Origin: Oreocharis arfaki
Taxonomy: Eukaryota; Chordata; Aves; Passeriformes; Paramythiidae
Assembly (NCBI GenBank): GCA_013398015.1
Contig: VZRR01010733.1
Coordinates: 1-64,000 of the forward strand
DNA: 64,000 bases
Direction of reading: 5' to 3'
This document shows, piece after piece, positions 48,001 through 63,000 of this stretch. Position 1 is the stretch's first letter. Each line of letters opens with the position of its first letter. Made by a program: the position numbers and the translations under genes. A model generated the notes under the pieces. The model made no database searches. It was not told where the DNA came from and saw only the letters and a list, made by a program, of their open reading frames with translations.

Positions 48001-51000
48001 TTACAGGGCCAGGACTGCTTCAGCTGTCCCAGGGACTGGTGAAATGGTCTGGAAGCCATTTGGAAGACACTGTACACTGCAGGAATAGATAGTGCAGCCC
48101 CAAGCATGTGAAATGGAGGTGGTGCTTGGAAATAGTTACAGGTATTGGTAAATTGGGAGTGACCCAGGGAGAAGCTGTTCCAATAATGGTAGAAAATCAA
48201 ATGTACCAGTGGCCTTACTGGGAGTAATGTAATAAGCCTAATGGAAAGTGACCCTGCCTTAATGTGATTTCCACTGACGGATGGCTGAATAATGATATCC
48301 CTTATATCTTTAATTATTCTTAACACCTGTGCCCAATCAATGGTAACAGCTTTTGGGAGCTTCTGGACTATGAGGAACTTATGCCTCAAACCCAGAGCCT
48401 CACTTAGATGTATGAATGTACGTTTATGTTTATACATCCAGTGCTACTGTTATTACAGAAAACCTTTTTTGTCGTGATGCATAATTTAAAATCAGGTGTG
48501 CTACTGCTCTTGAAGAAACGAAGTCTAAAGTTTCATCTTTCACGTAACTCTGTAGTGTAGAGCAGGCAGGCTGAGTGGGACACACAGATTTGAAGGAGAA
48601 AATGTAAACCAGAATGCTGTTCTCTGTAGTACTGGAGCTCACACCACAGATAAGATACAGATGCACTGTTTATAGGGAGCACTGTGCCTCTGTCACAACT
48701 TGCGTTGAAGCCTCTCATCCTGTGGACTTTCTGGACCCTACTTGAAAGTTAGAATTCTCATCTGTGAATTTAAGCTACAGAATTAATGGAGAAGCAAATT
48801 TTTTCATGGTATTCCCTCAGTCACCATGCTAAGAACCGGATTAGCTGTTTGCTAACATCAGTGATTTCGGCGGAATTAAATCAGTCCCTGGAGTGTAGTG
48901 TTTAGTTCAGGTTCACTCAGTGTTTTGTTGTGTCTTACAGTGTCGCCGTGACTGGATGTGATCTGTCCATGTGCTTACTCAGAAGTGGTGCACAGCAGCT
49001 CCCTCAATACCACCTTGTGTGTGTCCTAAATGAACGTGTACTTTGCATTCTTGGGTCAAACCCACATGTTCATGCCTTTTGCAAAACTGGTAAATTGAGA
49101 AAGCGAGCTGTTTACATTAATAATGAACCTCTCTCTCCCATGGTGATTATTTTGTCAAATAATTTTTTGGAGTTCTGTGTGGAAAAATTTCAGTTGTTGA
49201 GCAAATATCAGCTTCAAGTCCAGCCAGTTCATGAGAACTTGCATTTGGTGCCAGATAAAGGTTCAAAAAAGCAAGTGTTGCCCATGGCCTTTCCTGTCTG
49301 GAGGTGTTTTTTAATAGATTCTCAATTTCTCTTGTAGCACTGGAATTTTGTAACTACCCATTGTCTGTCAGGGAATACGAAGGCTCCAGGCCTTTGCCTT
49401 AACGAAGTGCCAGCAGTGAGTTTGTGGGTCAGTCCAAGGACGGTTTTCATGTGCATATATTTACTGAGTTCTCCTGTCTGGAATTCTTTCACACTCACCT
49501 CCCAAGTTACTGAAATGAACCAGGGTGAGTCACTTTGGGTTGTCCATGTTGTGATTTATTTGAGAGGTTCTGTGTGTACAGGTCATGCCTCTGCCAGTGT
49601 GTTGCATGCCCTGGGGGTTCTCTGTTCTCCTCCTGTTCTGTGTGCCTCTCCCACTGCGTGCACACCTCTTTTATCCTCCTATTTCTAGCACTCCTGAATC
49701 CAACACTTCCTCTTGCTGGGTCACCAGGATGCACCAGTCCCTTCCCTGGCTGATGGAGGAGCTCTGTCCTTCCTGTCTCTTACTATTTCTCTGCATTCTT
49801 CCATGGCCCATTTCCCTCATCCCATAATCCCTGTTGTGTTCTTCCCACGCAGGCACTCTGTGTGCCCTGGGGTTTTCTTCTGTCGTGGGGAAAGAGTTGT
49901 TTGATGCATTGACCATTACAGCTATGACAGGAACCACTGTTAAACTGTGAACGAGAAACAGAGGGTACAATACAAACAGCAGTTTTCCTGTTTGTCTGAT
50001 TCCCCAGTTTAAGCAATAGACTTCAGCTCATCAACATCTAAAATATTGTTGGCACTCAAAAGTTGCTACACTTGAGGCAAAGAGAGACTTGAACCATTGG
50101 AGATATAGACATCTGTCCTTTTTTCTTTGGCTCTGAAGTTGGCTTAAGGATTTCTTATCCCTGGCCTCTTGTTTCTTCCTCTTCCAATCAGCCTTAGCTG
50201 TCTGTGGGACCATGTTATAAAAATCGGGTTGGCAAAATCTTGCGTAAAGAAATACATTATAAAGAGAATGTACCAAGTGAGCACGCCAAAAACTTGCTTT
50301 GTTTATCTTGTGCAATCCTGCTTTTCATGTTTTCCACAGAGGGTAAAAATCTCTTGGCAGTGGGGTTATATTTACAGGTGAGATTGGTATCACTGTACTT
50401 CACAGTAATATTCAATATACAGAGTATTTTTGCTTGACTAAGCTCAGGTGGCTGCAGATACCCAGGCGTGCACAGGTCGAACACTGCTGGCAGTCGTTCC
50501 TGATTTGCACAGTCATAACAGAGAGGAGAATCAAGCTGAAAGGTTGCCCAAGGATGTTCCTGAGCCGTGGGAGACTCGGCTGGGAGCTGTCAGAGGGACG
50601 TGTGGCAGCTGCAGTGGATTGCAGAGGTTTCCCTGCTAATGGCAGGTCGGAGTGGCCTTTGTGGCAAAGGCTCCTCGGGGGACACAAGCATCCATGTATG
50701 TTAAATTAGTTGACTCGCCTTCATTTCCAGTGTTCTCATATGGAACTTCTCCCAGCAGTTTTGTTGGTATTATTTTATAACAGCTTTGCAGTTGCGAAAG
50801 AGCTGGGCTCTGCTATGCTGGATTTATAGTCCTGTAACCTCTGCAGAATTTTGTTGCCTTGGGCTTAAACCATTTTCATTTAAAGAATTAATGCAAATGC
50901 TACTGGCCCAGAGGCATGCCTCGAGAAATCATGAGGCTGGCTTAAAAATCAAGACATTTTTACTCAAAATACATTTGGGATTCTTTTCCTTTCACCTCTG

Positions 51001-54000
51001 GTTTTTGAAGCAATATTATGCCCTGTGACACCGAATGATGAGAAACCTCTGTTAGTGTCATGAATCTGGATGAACGAGTGGATATCTTTAAAATCAGAGT
51101 ATAGCATGTAACTTTTTCTGTTTGACAGTAGCATCACAGTTATTTGGTTTCTTTAAGCAATATGTAAAGCTCAGATATTGTTCTGTTTTAATGACAGATG
51201 AATGTGCATCAATTCCCGTACCAGCTGGTCAGAATGAATGGAATTCTTATTCAAGCAGGAAGGGAACAGCAAACTGCATTGTGCAATAGAGATATGCTTT
51301 GTGAGTTGTCTCTTCAGAGATTGATGGACAGGGTATATCTTTGAATCTGATTTCATGCTCTTGATGATTGAAATCATGTTCCTTCCACCACTGAGAAGAG
51401 TAAATACTCCACGGCATAAACTCACCCCATTGAGGACCATTCAGGTGCAGAAAGTAACTCCAGGAGATTATTATTTCTGGGGGTTAGAGCCACTGGGTTC
51501 CTATGCTTTGAAAGTCCTTCTGAAATGGGTGTATCTTTTTATTTATACATAGCTCAAAAGACCTTCAGGTATTGACTCAGTCTTAAATGCTGCTAGGCAA
51601 AGAAATGATAAATAAACTGTCAACACGTAAGTAATTGAAGACGATGTTAAGTTTGCCACTGATGCATTTGACTTGATTTCACTGTGAGTAGAATTGAGTA
51701 GGTCCTTGTATGCCTCAAACCCGAAATAAAAGTGGAGAAAAAAAAGATCTGTGGTTAAGGGAAACTCCTTTTATTATCTAGTTAGCAGTGTTTCTCTCAT
51801 GACCCTTTTATCAAACCAGTGAGGAGATGTTACTAGAGGCAGAATAAATGGTTCAGAAGAGGAAGAATTCTCCAGTTATCTGATAGGTTTTGCTGGGTCT
51901 TTTGCAAATGTAACATAATTGCTTCCCTGCTGTTAAGTAGTGCAAAACTCAACTTGCCTTTTTTTTTTTGTAAACAGGCATAGGAAAAAAAAAAGCAAAA
52001 AGGCTTTACCCAGGGTAAAAAGTGTATTCTGAATATGTGAAATCATTATTGACTGTATTAAATGATAATGACCTCAAAGACTAAAGAATTAGAAAATTAT
52101 GTGGATCAGCCAAACCCCCCAGCCAGTTGTTCTCATTCCATGCTAATGTTCATTTGTCACAGGGAACATATTAATGAAAGGAAGCAAAATGCTTCATTTT
52201 GTATTCTTATTATGCAGTCTTATTAAATGAAGACTTTTTCCTTATTCAGTACATTAGGGTCTCATACACCCTGTGCTGAGGGGAAGGAACTACCCCCTGT
52301 ATTGTCCCAAAAACGCTGCTTTAGAAGTGATGCAAGCTTTGGCACAGTGGGCATGCAGTATGACTTTGTGGCTGCAGCTTCTGTGACATGGGATGTCATA
52401 CTATCTTTTTGTCTGTGTTTTCCACTAGATGTGTTTCTTTTCTACCAGAATTTTTCATATATAATGAAAAGCAGTTCTCATGGGCAAACAGATGTCACCT
52501 ACCATGTACATTTTTGTAGAGAAACTAGCAAAATTGCTGGTCTGAAATTGAATTAAGCATTTCATCTCATCCTTTTGCTTGAGCCATGGGAGCAGAGCCT
52601 GACCACCCCCAGCTGCCTCCTCCTGTCAGGGAGTTGTGCAGAGCCAGAAGGTCCCTCCTGAGCCTCCTTTCCTCCAGGCTGAGCCCCTTTCCCAGCTCCC
52701 TCAGCCCCTCCTGGTGCTCCAGCCCCTTCCCCAGCTCCGTTCCCTTCTCTGACACGCTCCAGCCCCTCAATGTCTTCCTTGTCCTGAGGGGCCCAGAAGT
52801 GCCCCAGGATCTGAGGTGTGGCCCCAGCAGTGCCCAGCACATGGGACAGTCACTGCCCTGGCCCTGCTGCCACACCATGGCTGGCACAGCCCAGCTGCCA
52901 CCGGCCTCTTGCCCCCCTGTTGATGCAAGGCAGTCGGAAACACAGATTAACCATGCAGTTAAAAGCCTGTTTACTGCTGGTCAGGGCTGCCAAAGTAGCA
53001 CAGAACAGCTATAGGCATTGCTGAAGCTGGATTGCTCTCTACATGCAGAGCTGAAATGCACATTAGTAATGATCAATGTCAGTGCTTCTGTGGGATCACC
53101 AGTGCTTTCTGTCAGAAAGAGTGTGTTCTCTTCAACCATTTTGCTGCAGCACTATAAACCTGTTGCCTGATAGCAAAGGGAAAAACCTTGTAACAGTATT
53201 AAAATGGTAACACAAAAAAGCAGGTCTTTACTGGAAGCTTCCAGATTCCCCCGTGGTTATGGACACACCCAGCATCAGATTTCTACAATTTTTATAAGTT
53301 TCACAAATGATCATACCTAACAAATAATTGTCCAGTTAGAAGAGAGTTGGTTAGGTAATTTCCCCTGAGGTTCTGCCTCGTTAGAGTTGGTCCAGGGGCT
53401 TCTTTGTCCAATTTCTTGTTGTGTCTTCTCAGATTCTGGATGGAAAAAATAATGTCCTTGTAGGTTCTCTTCTTGAAAACAAGACTAAACAGTATTTCAG
53501 GAATGTGTTAGAAGATGAGCTTGTTATTCTAAAATCTAAGAGAAAGGGTAGGAAAAATACCCGGAGGTATATAACTGTATTAACAGTCCACAAAGCTACA
53601 AATATATGAAAAATGTATAAAAAGCTAAAATCTTTAGGCATCAAACCCATGGTGGCATCGATTGGCTGATCCCCTTTTATACTCCCAGTCAGATCTCTTT
53701 CCATTTCTGAGTCTGAAGAGCAGCAGTGGAAATGGTTGTAGCTGGCTTAAAACTGCAGCCCAGCAGACAGGGGGAATGAGTGCGAGCTAAATGAGAGGGG
53801 ACATAGGTACCTTGAGAAGAATGGTTTTTGCTTAGTGCAGCTATAATTTGAGTGGGATTCTGTGTGGGACGAAATGCTTTGCTCCCTGACCTTAGACAAG
53901 CAATAGGTGACTGGACAGGTTGTGTGGTGGGTAAGCGATGTTTCTGGAAATTCTGAAACAAATGTGCTGCCTTTTTTTTTAATGTATAACCTGTACCTTT

Positions 54001-57000
54001 CACTTTATATTGTTGGCGTGCTGCACTCTTGAAATTTGACCACCTAATATGTGCAAATGCACATTAATGTGTAGGCAGGTTTTGCCTAACAGTTTTCCTG
54101 GGTGGGGTTGAAACTGAGGCAGAGAATTGCGTTTTGAGTAGTGACAGACATCTTCTGACATCATTATATGGGGACAGCAGTGTGCTCATACAAAGGATGT
54201 GAGATCTACCTCAACACAAGTGTCTAATAGAGGTGCCCTGTTGCTGCCTGATTTCTGATCCTGTCTCAGTCAGCAGAGCTCGCTGTGAAGCTCTGCATTT
54301 ACCCACAGACCATTTTATGACTGTAGAGAACACAGTGTCATAGAGTTGTCCTAGAAATCAGCGGTGCTAAGGCTAACAGTGCAGTTCCTTTCAATGTAAT
54401 GAAGTCCTTGAGCACGATTGCAAAACCCAATGGCTTGTCACCACAGCAAAGTTCTCTCCTGCATTGTTGTTCTTGGTACAATGTGTGAAAATGAAGGGAA
54501 ATTAGGCACAGTGGGAAGACTTTCAGCTGGAGATTGTGAGCTCCTGCTGGGGTAATGAATTATGCAATTTAGGCATGTTTTTTGATATGGGCTCTAAAAA
54601 GATGGGAGAATGGGACTGCCAGAGGATGCAGGAGGGCAGGATACAACTGAGGTAAGACTGGCTTAAGGGCATCTTTTCTGTGCTCCAGAGAGAAGGTGAG
54701 ATTTGAAACTTTGCTGATGCGCTTTTGCCCGTCACTGTGAGGAGGTACCACTGCTGGTTTACCCAGGGGAAGTTTGCCAGGTAATTTAGAGAATGCTTGA
54801 GACAGAACTTGCCCTGTAGCATGTGTTAGCCAATAAAAGATCTCTTCCTCTCTGAGTTCCTGTCCTGCTGGGCAAGCCTTTGTTAGGACTGCACGATCCG
54901 GCGCATTGCGCTGTTGTTGTGAAAGCCGCAGTGTCTGAACTGGGTTGTGAGGGTGTCCATCCAAGGCATGAGCCTCAGCAAAGAAGGTAACAGCTTCATG
55001 TGCTGGGTTGGCTTTCGACCTGGTCAGCCTTGAATAGGTGTGGGAAGGGTGAAAAGAAATGTCATTGTGTCAGAGCAAGCAGGCTTACCTGTTATTTCTA
55101 TGTTCCTGCATGTTGTACGTTACATCTTCTTGTTTTAGCCTGCTGGATGCTGTGCTCTCTTTTATCATGAGAGCGTGTTTGGCTGGTGAGTAGAAACTGG
55201 AAGAAAGTTACCCTAAGGATATGGGCAGATGTCCTCTTTTAAAGGTGCCTGTGCTAGGGCGGGATTGTTAGTATCCTTAGCCTGCTGCTTGTCATTCCTG
55301 GTAACAAAACAACCTGCAGAGTATTTTGAGTGGATGCACTCTGGTTTGTCCCAGGCAAAATTTGCTACGTGAGTTGATGCCAAAAGTAGAAACTCCTTCT
55401 GCTAATTTGGCTGATCTAATTTTAAGTGTATTGGAGCAGTTTGTGTGGAGTTACTCCATTGGTGATGACACCTGGTGCAGACATGATGAGCATTCACAGA
55501 TATGGACAGCCCAGCAAAAGCTTCAAGAGAAGAGTAAAACACTTTTCCCTTTGAATATCTGATACCAAGAGAGGTCTGTAACCAACCAGTAGCAGCTGTC
55601 TGTGAGGGACCTGTGACAAAATCCAGGACACCAGGATATGAGGAAATCATGGATGTCAGGACAAGCTTGAAGACACAAATCATGACTCTTCAATCAGAAG
55701 GCAAATGAAGGCAAACTTGTGGCCTGTTGTTTTTAACAGGAGATCTGTGGACCTGAATCACACTTCTTAGAGCTGTTAGGATAATTCTTACCCAACCCTT
55801 GCTGCAGAGCACGTGAGGATGTTGTGGATTATTGACAAGGATAGAAAAGAAAGACTTTTTGCCCCAGCTGTCCTCAGCAAGAGACCTCTGCCAGCTGGGA
55901 CAGACTGGGGTAGCCATGGCTTTTATGAAGGGTATGTGACTCCTGAGCTATTCTTCTTGTGGTTTTATAAAGTCTAAAGTAGAAACACAGAAAATCTGGT
56001 TATCTGCTTCACCATGGCTACACCAGCTAACTAGTACACTAGGCAGAGGCTCTGGCAGGCTCTCATCCATGCTGTTTCCTTGTTTGCACATTCCCTGACA
56101 GCTCTGTGCTCTCTCAGTGTGCTCCCAGCATGGTGTGGGAGACAGCTGGAGCCAGTGCTGCTCCCAGGAAGAGGCAGATGAACCTCTCTTCTTTGGGGAA
56201 TCATTCTCTGTGGGTGTGGGTTTGGCTGTGCCACAAATCTCCCAGAGAATGGAACGTGGTGTGTTTTATTTACTGGTGTTGCTCCAGTTTTAGGATCTAG
56301 CATGGTCCAAATGAGGTGTTTTTCTCCAGGCTGGTGTTCAGTGTGGACAACAGTGGCCGCCTGCCTCGCTGTGAGGGAGGGGGGCTGCCCCAGCTGTCAG
56401 TGCCAGGTCCCAGACTCTCTGTGGTCGATGTGCACTTTTCATCCTGTCCTCTATTGAGTGGTTACTGTGCTAATGTAAGGGAGAATCACGACTCAGGACA
56501 CTTTAAAAAAAAAAAACTAATGCATTAGCCAAAAATAGCCCTGCTTTGTAAACCAGTTCATTAAAGCAGTGCTTTAGGATACTGTACTGGCCATAATGGC
56601 AATAATTCTGTGCATAATCCATGTGTGTGAACAGTTCAGTGCCAGCATTTCTACCAAAGAGAAAGTAGGTTTTCCTCCTAAATAGAGTAGGGTTTTCGTA
56701 GTGTGCTGTTTATAGCCTCTGGCAAAACTTACTCAAAACACAGCTCAGAATTAACAGACCCATGTCTGCAGAATTTAGCCTGTTGGTTTTGGTTTAAAAG
56801 CTGGTAGCTGCAAGTGGAAAAATAAATGGATTATGAAGTCTAAAAATCTAAGACTGTGCTTACTTTCAGTTTTCAGTTGCTGGAAATTGTGTATTTAACA
56901 CTTATTTTAAATCCAGTCTTACTTAAGTTGTCACCTTTACTTTCAGGAGGTCTGGATTCAGGTTCCTTGTGTACCACAGACTCCCTTGACAGGTCACTAT

Positions 57001-60000
57001 TGACTATGGGGCATTTAGGCCATATAAGAGGGGCAGTAGTCTTAGAGGATGAGTATTCAGTCCTTTCTGAGGACTGGAAATAAGGCCCAAGGAAAATTGG
57101 GACTTCTAAAAAATATTTAATTCGTCAGTCAAAAAAAAATAGTGTGACAATATAACATCACGGTTTTAGTCTTTATTCTGAATTCCCAGTCTCATTTAGG
57201 AAAACAGAAGAATTGGGAAATATGGCACCAAGGTACATGCATTACTTTTATTTTTAAAACCCTCATTGTTAATGAAAACATCTATTCTGAAGCCAGGTGG
57301 AATTTGAACGTGTAGGAGAACTTTACCGTACAGACCTCAAGAGGAGATACTTTAATGTTTTGGAAATGTTTTCTTCTTCTGGTTTTCCCTCCAGTACTTG
57401 TAGGGTGAAGATGAATCTGTCATATGACCTGCAGATTTACACTGAAATTAGCCAAAGGGTAATGAGCTTGCAGGCAGTTAGAACAATGGTGTGAGGCTCT
57501 GCTGTACAGCACTTGCAGGCCAGTCTGGCAGCTTTAGCAGCCCTCATTTTTAATGAGCACTTGCATCTACCAATGCTATAAAAAAAGTTATGAGTCATAA
57601 TGGATCTGTTGCATTGGATTAGCCAAAATCTGGTTAAGCATTGGCAGATCAAAGAAAGTACAGCTAATTGGGATTGCTAGATTACTAGGATTAGTATTTA
57701 TTTTAATTTTCCGTGTGGTTTCCAAACACGGGGCGAATAAAGGGAATATACCAAAGGCCTTTGCATCCTTGGGCTGCAGGTTTGTCCCATCTTAGCTGAT
57801 AAGAGAGGAGGAACTGAAAGAAACTACCTTAGAAACCACGTAGGGAAGTGAAATTTCACTGGAAATCTTCCGGTTTTACATTTGCCACTTCGCTTTGAAC
57901 ACATCTGTGATATACAGTGACTTCATAGGAGTGCCAGTGGCCAGAAAGTGTTGAGAGAAGCCAGCGAACATCTGCACTAGAGAATATTTCTCCCTTCCAC
58001 AGCGACTGAAATTGACATTGGAAGACATCTAATGCACAGAAGCCAGAAGGAGTAGCTTGGTGTTTCCAAGTTGTGTGTCTCACTGTGCTGCCTGGTTGCT
58101 GCTGCAGCAGCTCCTGATGAGCAAAAGCAGAGTGGCCCTGGACTGACTTTGCTCTTGCTGCTGAGGCATTGGCCATGGAAAGGGCATGAAGGAAGAGTTC
58201 TCAGTCTCAGGGACTGCTGGGGTGTGATGGGATTTTTAATGAGTCCTGGTTTCTGTGCGTCATTAGGTAGCACAGGAAAGCACAGCGCATCCCCACCAGC
58301 ACGCTCTCCCTTAGTGCTGGAGGCTGGGCTGCTTTTGTACGTGCTGTTATGCAGGGTAGAAATACAGGTCTGCAGATAATTTAGAAGGGTCTCCTAAAAA
58401 CCTGCACATTCTGGCAGGCAGCAGCTTCTCGCAGCTGCTTCCCACCCCCTCTCTTTTCAGATATCGTGTGATAAACTGGAACACTCTGTGTTCTCCTGAA
58501 GCGTTTATTGACTTAGCAGAGGAGCTTGTCAGGAAGAGCATCTCCCAGGTACATTGCACTGAAGTTCCTCAGATGCTGGCTGGCTCCGTTTTAGCTGGGA
58601 TTGGATAATTGTTCATGAATTCCATGTCTGTTTTGGCAGTATGACCTCGGAGGTAGCGGGGTGTGCAGTCTTCCTGCAGGGTGAAATGCTGCAGATAGAA
58701 GAAGAAAGGGTAGAATTGCTGGAGAATTATTAATGTGGCATTTGGTGCCTCATGTCCGAAGGCTGGCAGTTAATCCTGTTTTTCAGTGATTGTCCTTTTG
58801 TGTCTATGCTTCTGTACCATCCCAAGTGAGGTGTGCATGTACATTTACAGGTGTTCAGCAGCACAAGTAGGAAGCAATGAAGATACTGGAGATGCACAAC
58901 ATCCATTGCCTCAGCAGGGCCAGAAATCTAGGGAGTGCAGAGAGAAGCTCTGCATACTTTTATTTTATTTTTTTATTTAGCTTGCCTCACCTTTTTCTTT
59001 TGTCCAACAAGTATCATAATTTTTCCTTTTATTTAGAAAGTTTCTGTGACATTTAGATCTGGCCAGGTTTTGTCATAGACTGGGATTGTTGGCATTATTC
59101 ACATAATCTCATTTGATAATCTCAATTTCAGGGATTTACTTTACCTTCCATCCATAAAATGATGGTTCTTGCAAATCTCCACAGAGATCTCTAAGTCAGC
59201 TGGGTCAAATGGCAAATTTCTGTGTTTTACACACAGATGGGGCTGTAGCAGAAGCCTCACATCCCATCATGCTGTGGAATTTTAACAAATTCTGCTAGCC
59301 CTAGTCCAGGCTTGGGCTCGTCATCTCGTGGATAGGTTCAGAATCCCAGTTTATTTGGCTTTCCAGCCAGCCAGTGTTCCCAGAGTTGAAGATGTTGCCC
59401 TAGCAGCCAGGTCTGGAATTTGGGCTGCCTGTTGCTAGGTTAAGTCATCTTTTCTAACCCAAAAGAACATTCAGCTCTGATACCTTTAATTTGAGTTGGG
59501 TTTAGTCCTAGTAGAGATGTGAGGAGGTCATACATACCTAATTATATACATGAAAGCTTTTAGATATTTTTCTTTTTAAAAAAATAAGCCTCTGATGCTT
59601 TAATTTGTTCTTTTAAACAGGAAAACATTTAAATGATAATTTTTTTGCCTGGAGCTCTTGGAATGTGTGTGTGTGGTAAATAATAATTGATTAAGGGTGA
59701 CGAGTTTAAAAAAAATCACTGTCCCCTCAAAAATTGCTTCCCTAGTTTCCATTTGCATTAAGACCCTGAAATTCCAAAGCACAGTAACTTGAGTGCTAAT
59801 GTGCTAAAAAAATCAGGCTAATACAGAGAGTGACAAAAGAGAAAGCTAGCAGAGAGTTCATGGGTGAGGGAAATTGGGATCAGTGATCCTGCTGCAGGTG
59901 TAGGGAGGAGAAAGAAGTTCCAGCCTAGTGGATAGTCCCATCATTTGTCTTTCAATGTGTCACCGGTTTTGGTGGAAACACATTAAGATGGAAACTTGAG

Positions 60001-63000
60001 CTTCCAAAACACCACTTTGGATGGAAAATACGTCATTTCCCACCCCTGCAGTTCTCCATGGATCTGATGGCAATCAAGCCAAGTCTGGTGCATAGGAACA
60101 GGTCTGAGCGGAGCCAGGTAAGGCCATGAGGGCTGTGCTCCCTGACCCTCACTTTTAACTTTCCTGGTGGACTTTGTGGACAGCTGGTAGGGAACGTGCT
60201 GCTCTCCTGAAGTTTCAGGGTGGTTCTGCCTCGACCCTGTGGCCCTTCTGTATTCAGAGGCACAATAGAGATGGCAGCTTTTTGCCTAGAGAGCAGCTGA
60301 GCAACAAAAAAAATTGTTGTGTATCCCCAGAGTTATTTCTTTTCCTTTCATGGAACAGGGCTGCTGTAATAGCATTTCTCTTTGCAGGTGGAATTAGAAA
60401 TACTGAAATAAATTATAGAGAACCAGGGTGTTTCCCGTCAGAATAAATATTTAATGAGAACAAGGGTTGTGCTCATTCAGAGTCACAAGAACTGATACTA
60501 AAGTACTGTACAAATGTTAATTTTAATGCATAGAATATATGCTTGAAATTAAAAATGCAGAGTGAGCAGCCTCAGGGGCAAGAGTGTTTTAAGTGTGACA
60601 GCTGCCTCTGTGGGTGATGATAATGTAATTGTGTCTTCTATTTTTTTTTTTCCTGGCCCATACCTTTTAAATTTACCCACCAGTCAGTAACTGAGAACGG
60701 AGGAATCTTGAAGTGCTTGCTATGCAGAACAATTCTTGGAGGTGTGTGTTCTTTCACATTGTGTCCAGGCTGTGTTTGCTCCAACCATTGGCCTCACTTA
60801 ACTGTTTCTGTCTCGGATTAAACAATAATCAGATTAATGATACAGTGGAGGGGGTTTTTGTGTTGGAACAAAATACAGGATTGGTGCAAAGGTGCGTGTT
60901 TGTGTATACAGTCCTGTTAGTTAACGTGAATTAACTAGAGACTGTTGCAAGTGACTTGCAACTCACGAATTATTTTCAAGTTCAAATGGTCATGATCTCA
61001 GAATTTACAGTTCATATTACCAAGATGATGGAAAGATGGGATGTTGGGGCAGGCTTGGGCTTTGTAACCAGTTCTGGAACCATTACTTGCTCCTTTAGAC
61101 AACACGAATAGTGAATAAATCCTGGTCTCGTTTCCCTTACTGCTCACAACTCTTAAATAATGATGTTTTAGGATGCAGGTTTTAGGATGTCCCACACCCT
61201 TGGGACTTTTCATCTGAGCTGTGGGGTCTCTCCCCTGGCTCACTGTGATCCCTCCCCATTCTGTTCCCCCATCTCAACCAAGAGCTTTTCTCTTCATAAC
61301 CCTCTGTCAAATATATCTGTATTTGTCTGTTTTGAGGGTTCCCTACCCGCCTGAAGGTAAAGTCACTTTGAAATGGTTTCCCTGTCCAAAGGTCTAATTG
61401 AAGTACCTATTAATTTTCCAAAGTGCAGTCATTGGCCATGATACCTAATGGTTGCTTTGTAAATGTCCTCAGAGTGGGGAGAGATAACGTAGTTGGGGCC
61501 TCTAAAGCTTGTGACTGACTCACTGTGCATGGATGTGTTCAGGGCTTTACCCACTCCATAACCTGCAGGCATAAACAGACTCTCAAATCATTGCATAACA
61601 GGGGCCTTGCCTGCAATTTAGAATAAAGGTCTCTCAGCACAGCCACTAATGCATTTTGTGAACTTGGATGACCTCTGTTCGCCTCGGTTTTTAATCTCTA
61701 AAATGGAAATAGTAGTGTTTTGCCAAGGTAACATTTACAGGGGTAAAACTTCTTGTTAAATGCTTTGCAACTCACAGGTTAAACGATTTGGAGACAGAAA
61801 TGTATTTAAATTGCTATTGAATTAAAAAATCTCAGTTCTTTTGCATGAAAGATCTTCATGTGTTTAAAATAAAACTAAGGGAGCTGACATACTACATTAA
61901 AACAGTAGTTACAGACTTAGCTCACAGCAGACTGTTGAGGACAAAAGTTGCCATTATTTCTCTGTTTAGGTCTCCCTTCATATGGTTGTGTTTAGATAAG
62001 AACTGTAATACAATCTGTTCTCTTTCATTGTCTGGTTTCTGCAGGCACAGGCTTGCTGCAGGAAGTGGTATATCTAGTGAGTCAGGGAGCTGATCCAGAT
62101 GAGATTGGACTAATGAATATAGATGAGCAACTTCCAGTCCTAGAGTATCCTCAGCCCGGTCTGGACATCATCAAGGTACAATTTATTGCAAAGAAAGTCT
62201 TCCAGCATTTGGGTATCTTTTTGCTCAGTTCCATGTTTGTCACTTCATTCCATCCTGTGTCCTTCTCCTTTTCATCACTGGACTTGTTCAGAATGTTGCA
62301 ATGATTCAGAGTGTTATTGGGTTATTTTAAATTGCTTTTATTAAGCTTTATTGTATTCTGTTTAATACTTTAAATGTGTCTCCATGTCCTAAATATTTTG
62401 GCAACGGGTTTTCTGAAACAAAGTTCTAGGCCACTCTTGCTTATGTAAACGAGAGCTGGCCACATGAGGCAAATTTGCTTTGATTCCTTCCCTGAATTTG
62501 TGCAAGAGGAAGTACAAATGCAGATATCCATGGATCTGTATTCCCACTGCTCTGAATTTACACATCTCAGTCTTTACATCCACAGATCCTGGCTCTCTAC
62601 AGTCACTGTGGGTGTAGTTTGAGGGGATTGGAGTATCCTCCATGAAATTCCACGCTATTAAGAATCCCTTGAAGTCCAGTTGCGTGGCACATAAGTGTGA
62701 CCTGGTCCTTGCTGCAACCACTTCTGACAGAGGCACATCTTGGAATTATCAGGGAAACTACACAGGGCCATCCTGTAACAACTGCAGTGCCGCTTCAACT
62801 GAGCAAGCTAAGGCTGGCAGGGATAGAATTAAGCTGCTTGTGGTCAATGACAACTGCAGCCTCAGCCCACTTTAGGCTGAGAGTATTTAGAGGTCAGAGA
62901 TTGCTCTTCTTTTTCATCTGTGATGCCAAATCCAGCGAGACCTCAGTGCTACCCTGATGCAAAAAAGTGGTGGCAAGAGTAAGAGGTTTAGTTTGAGATT

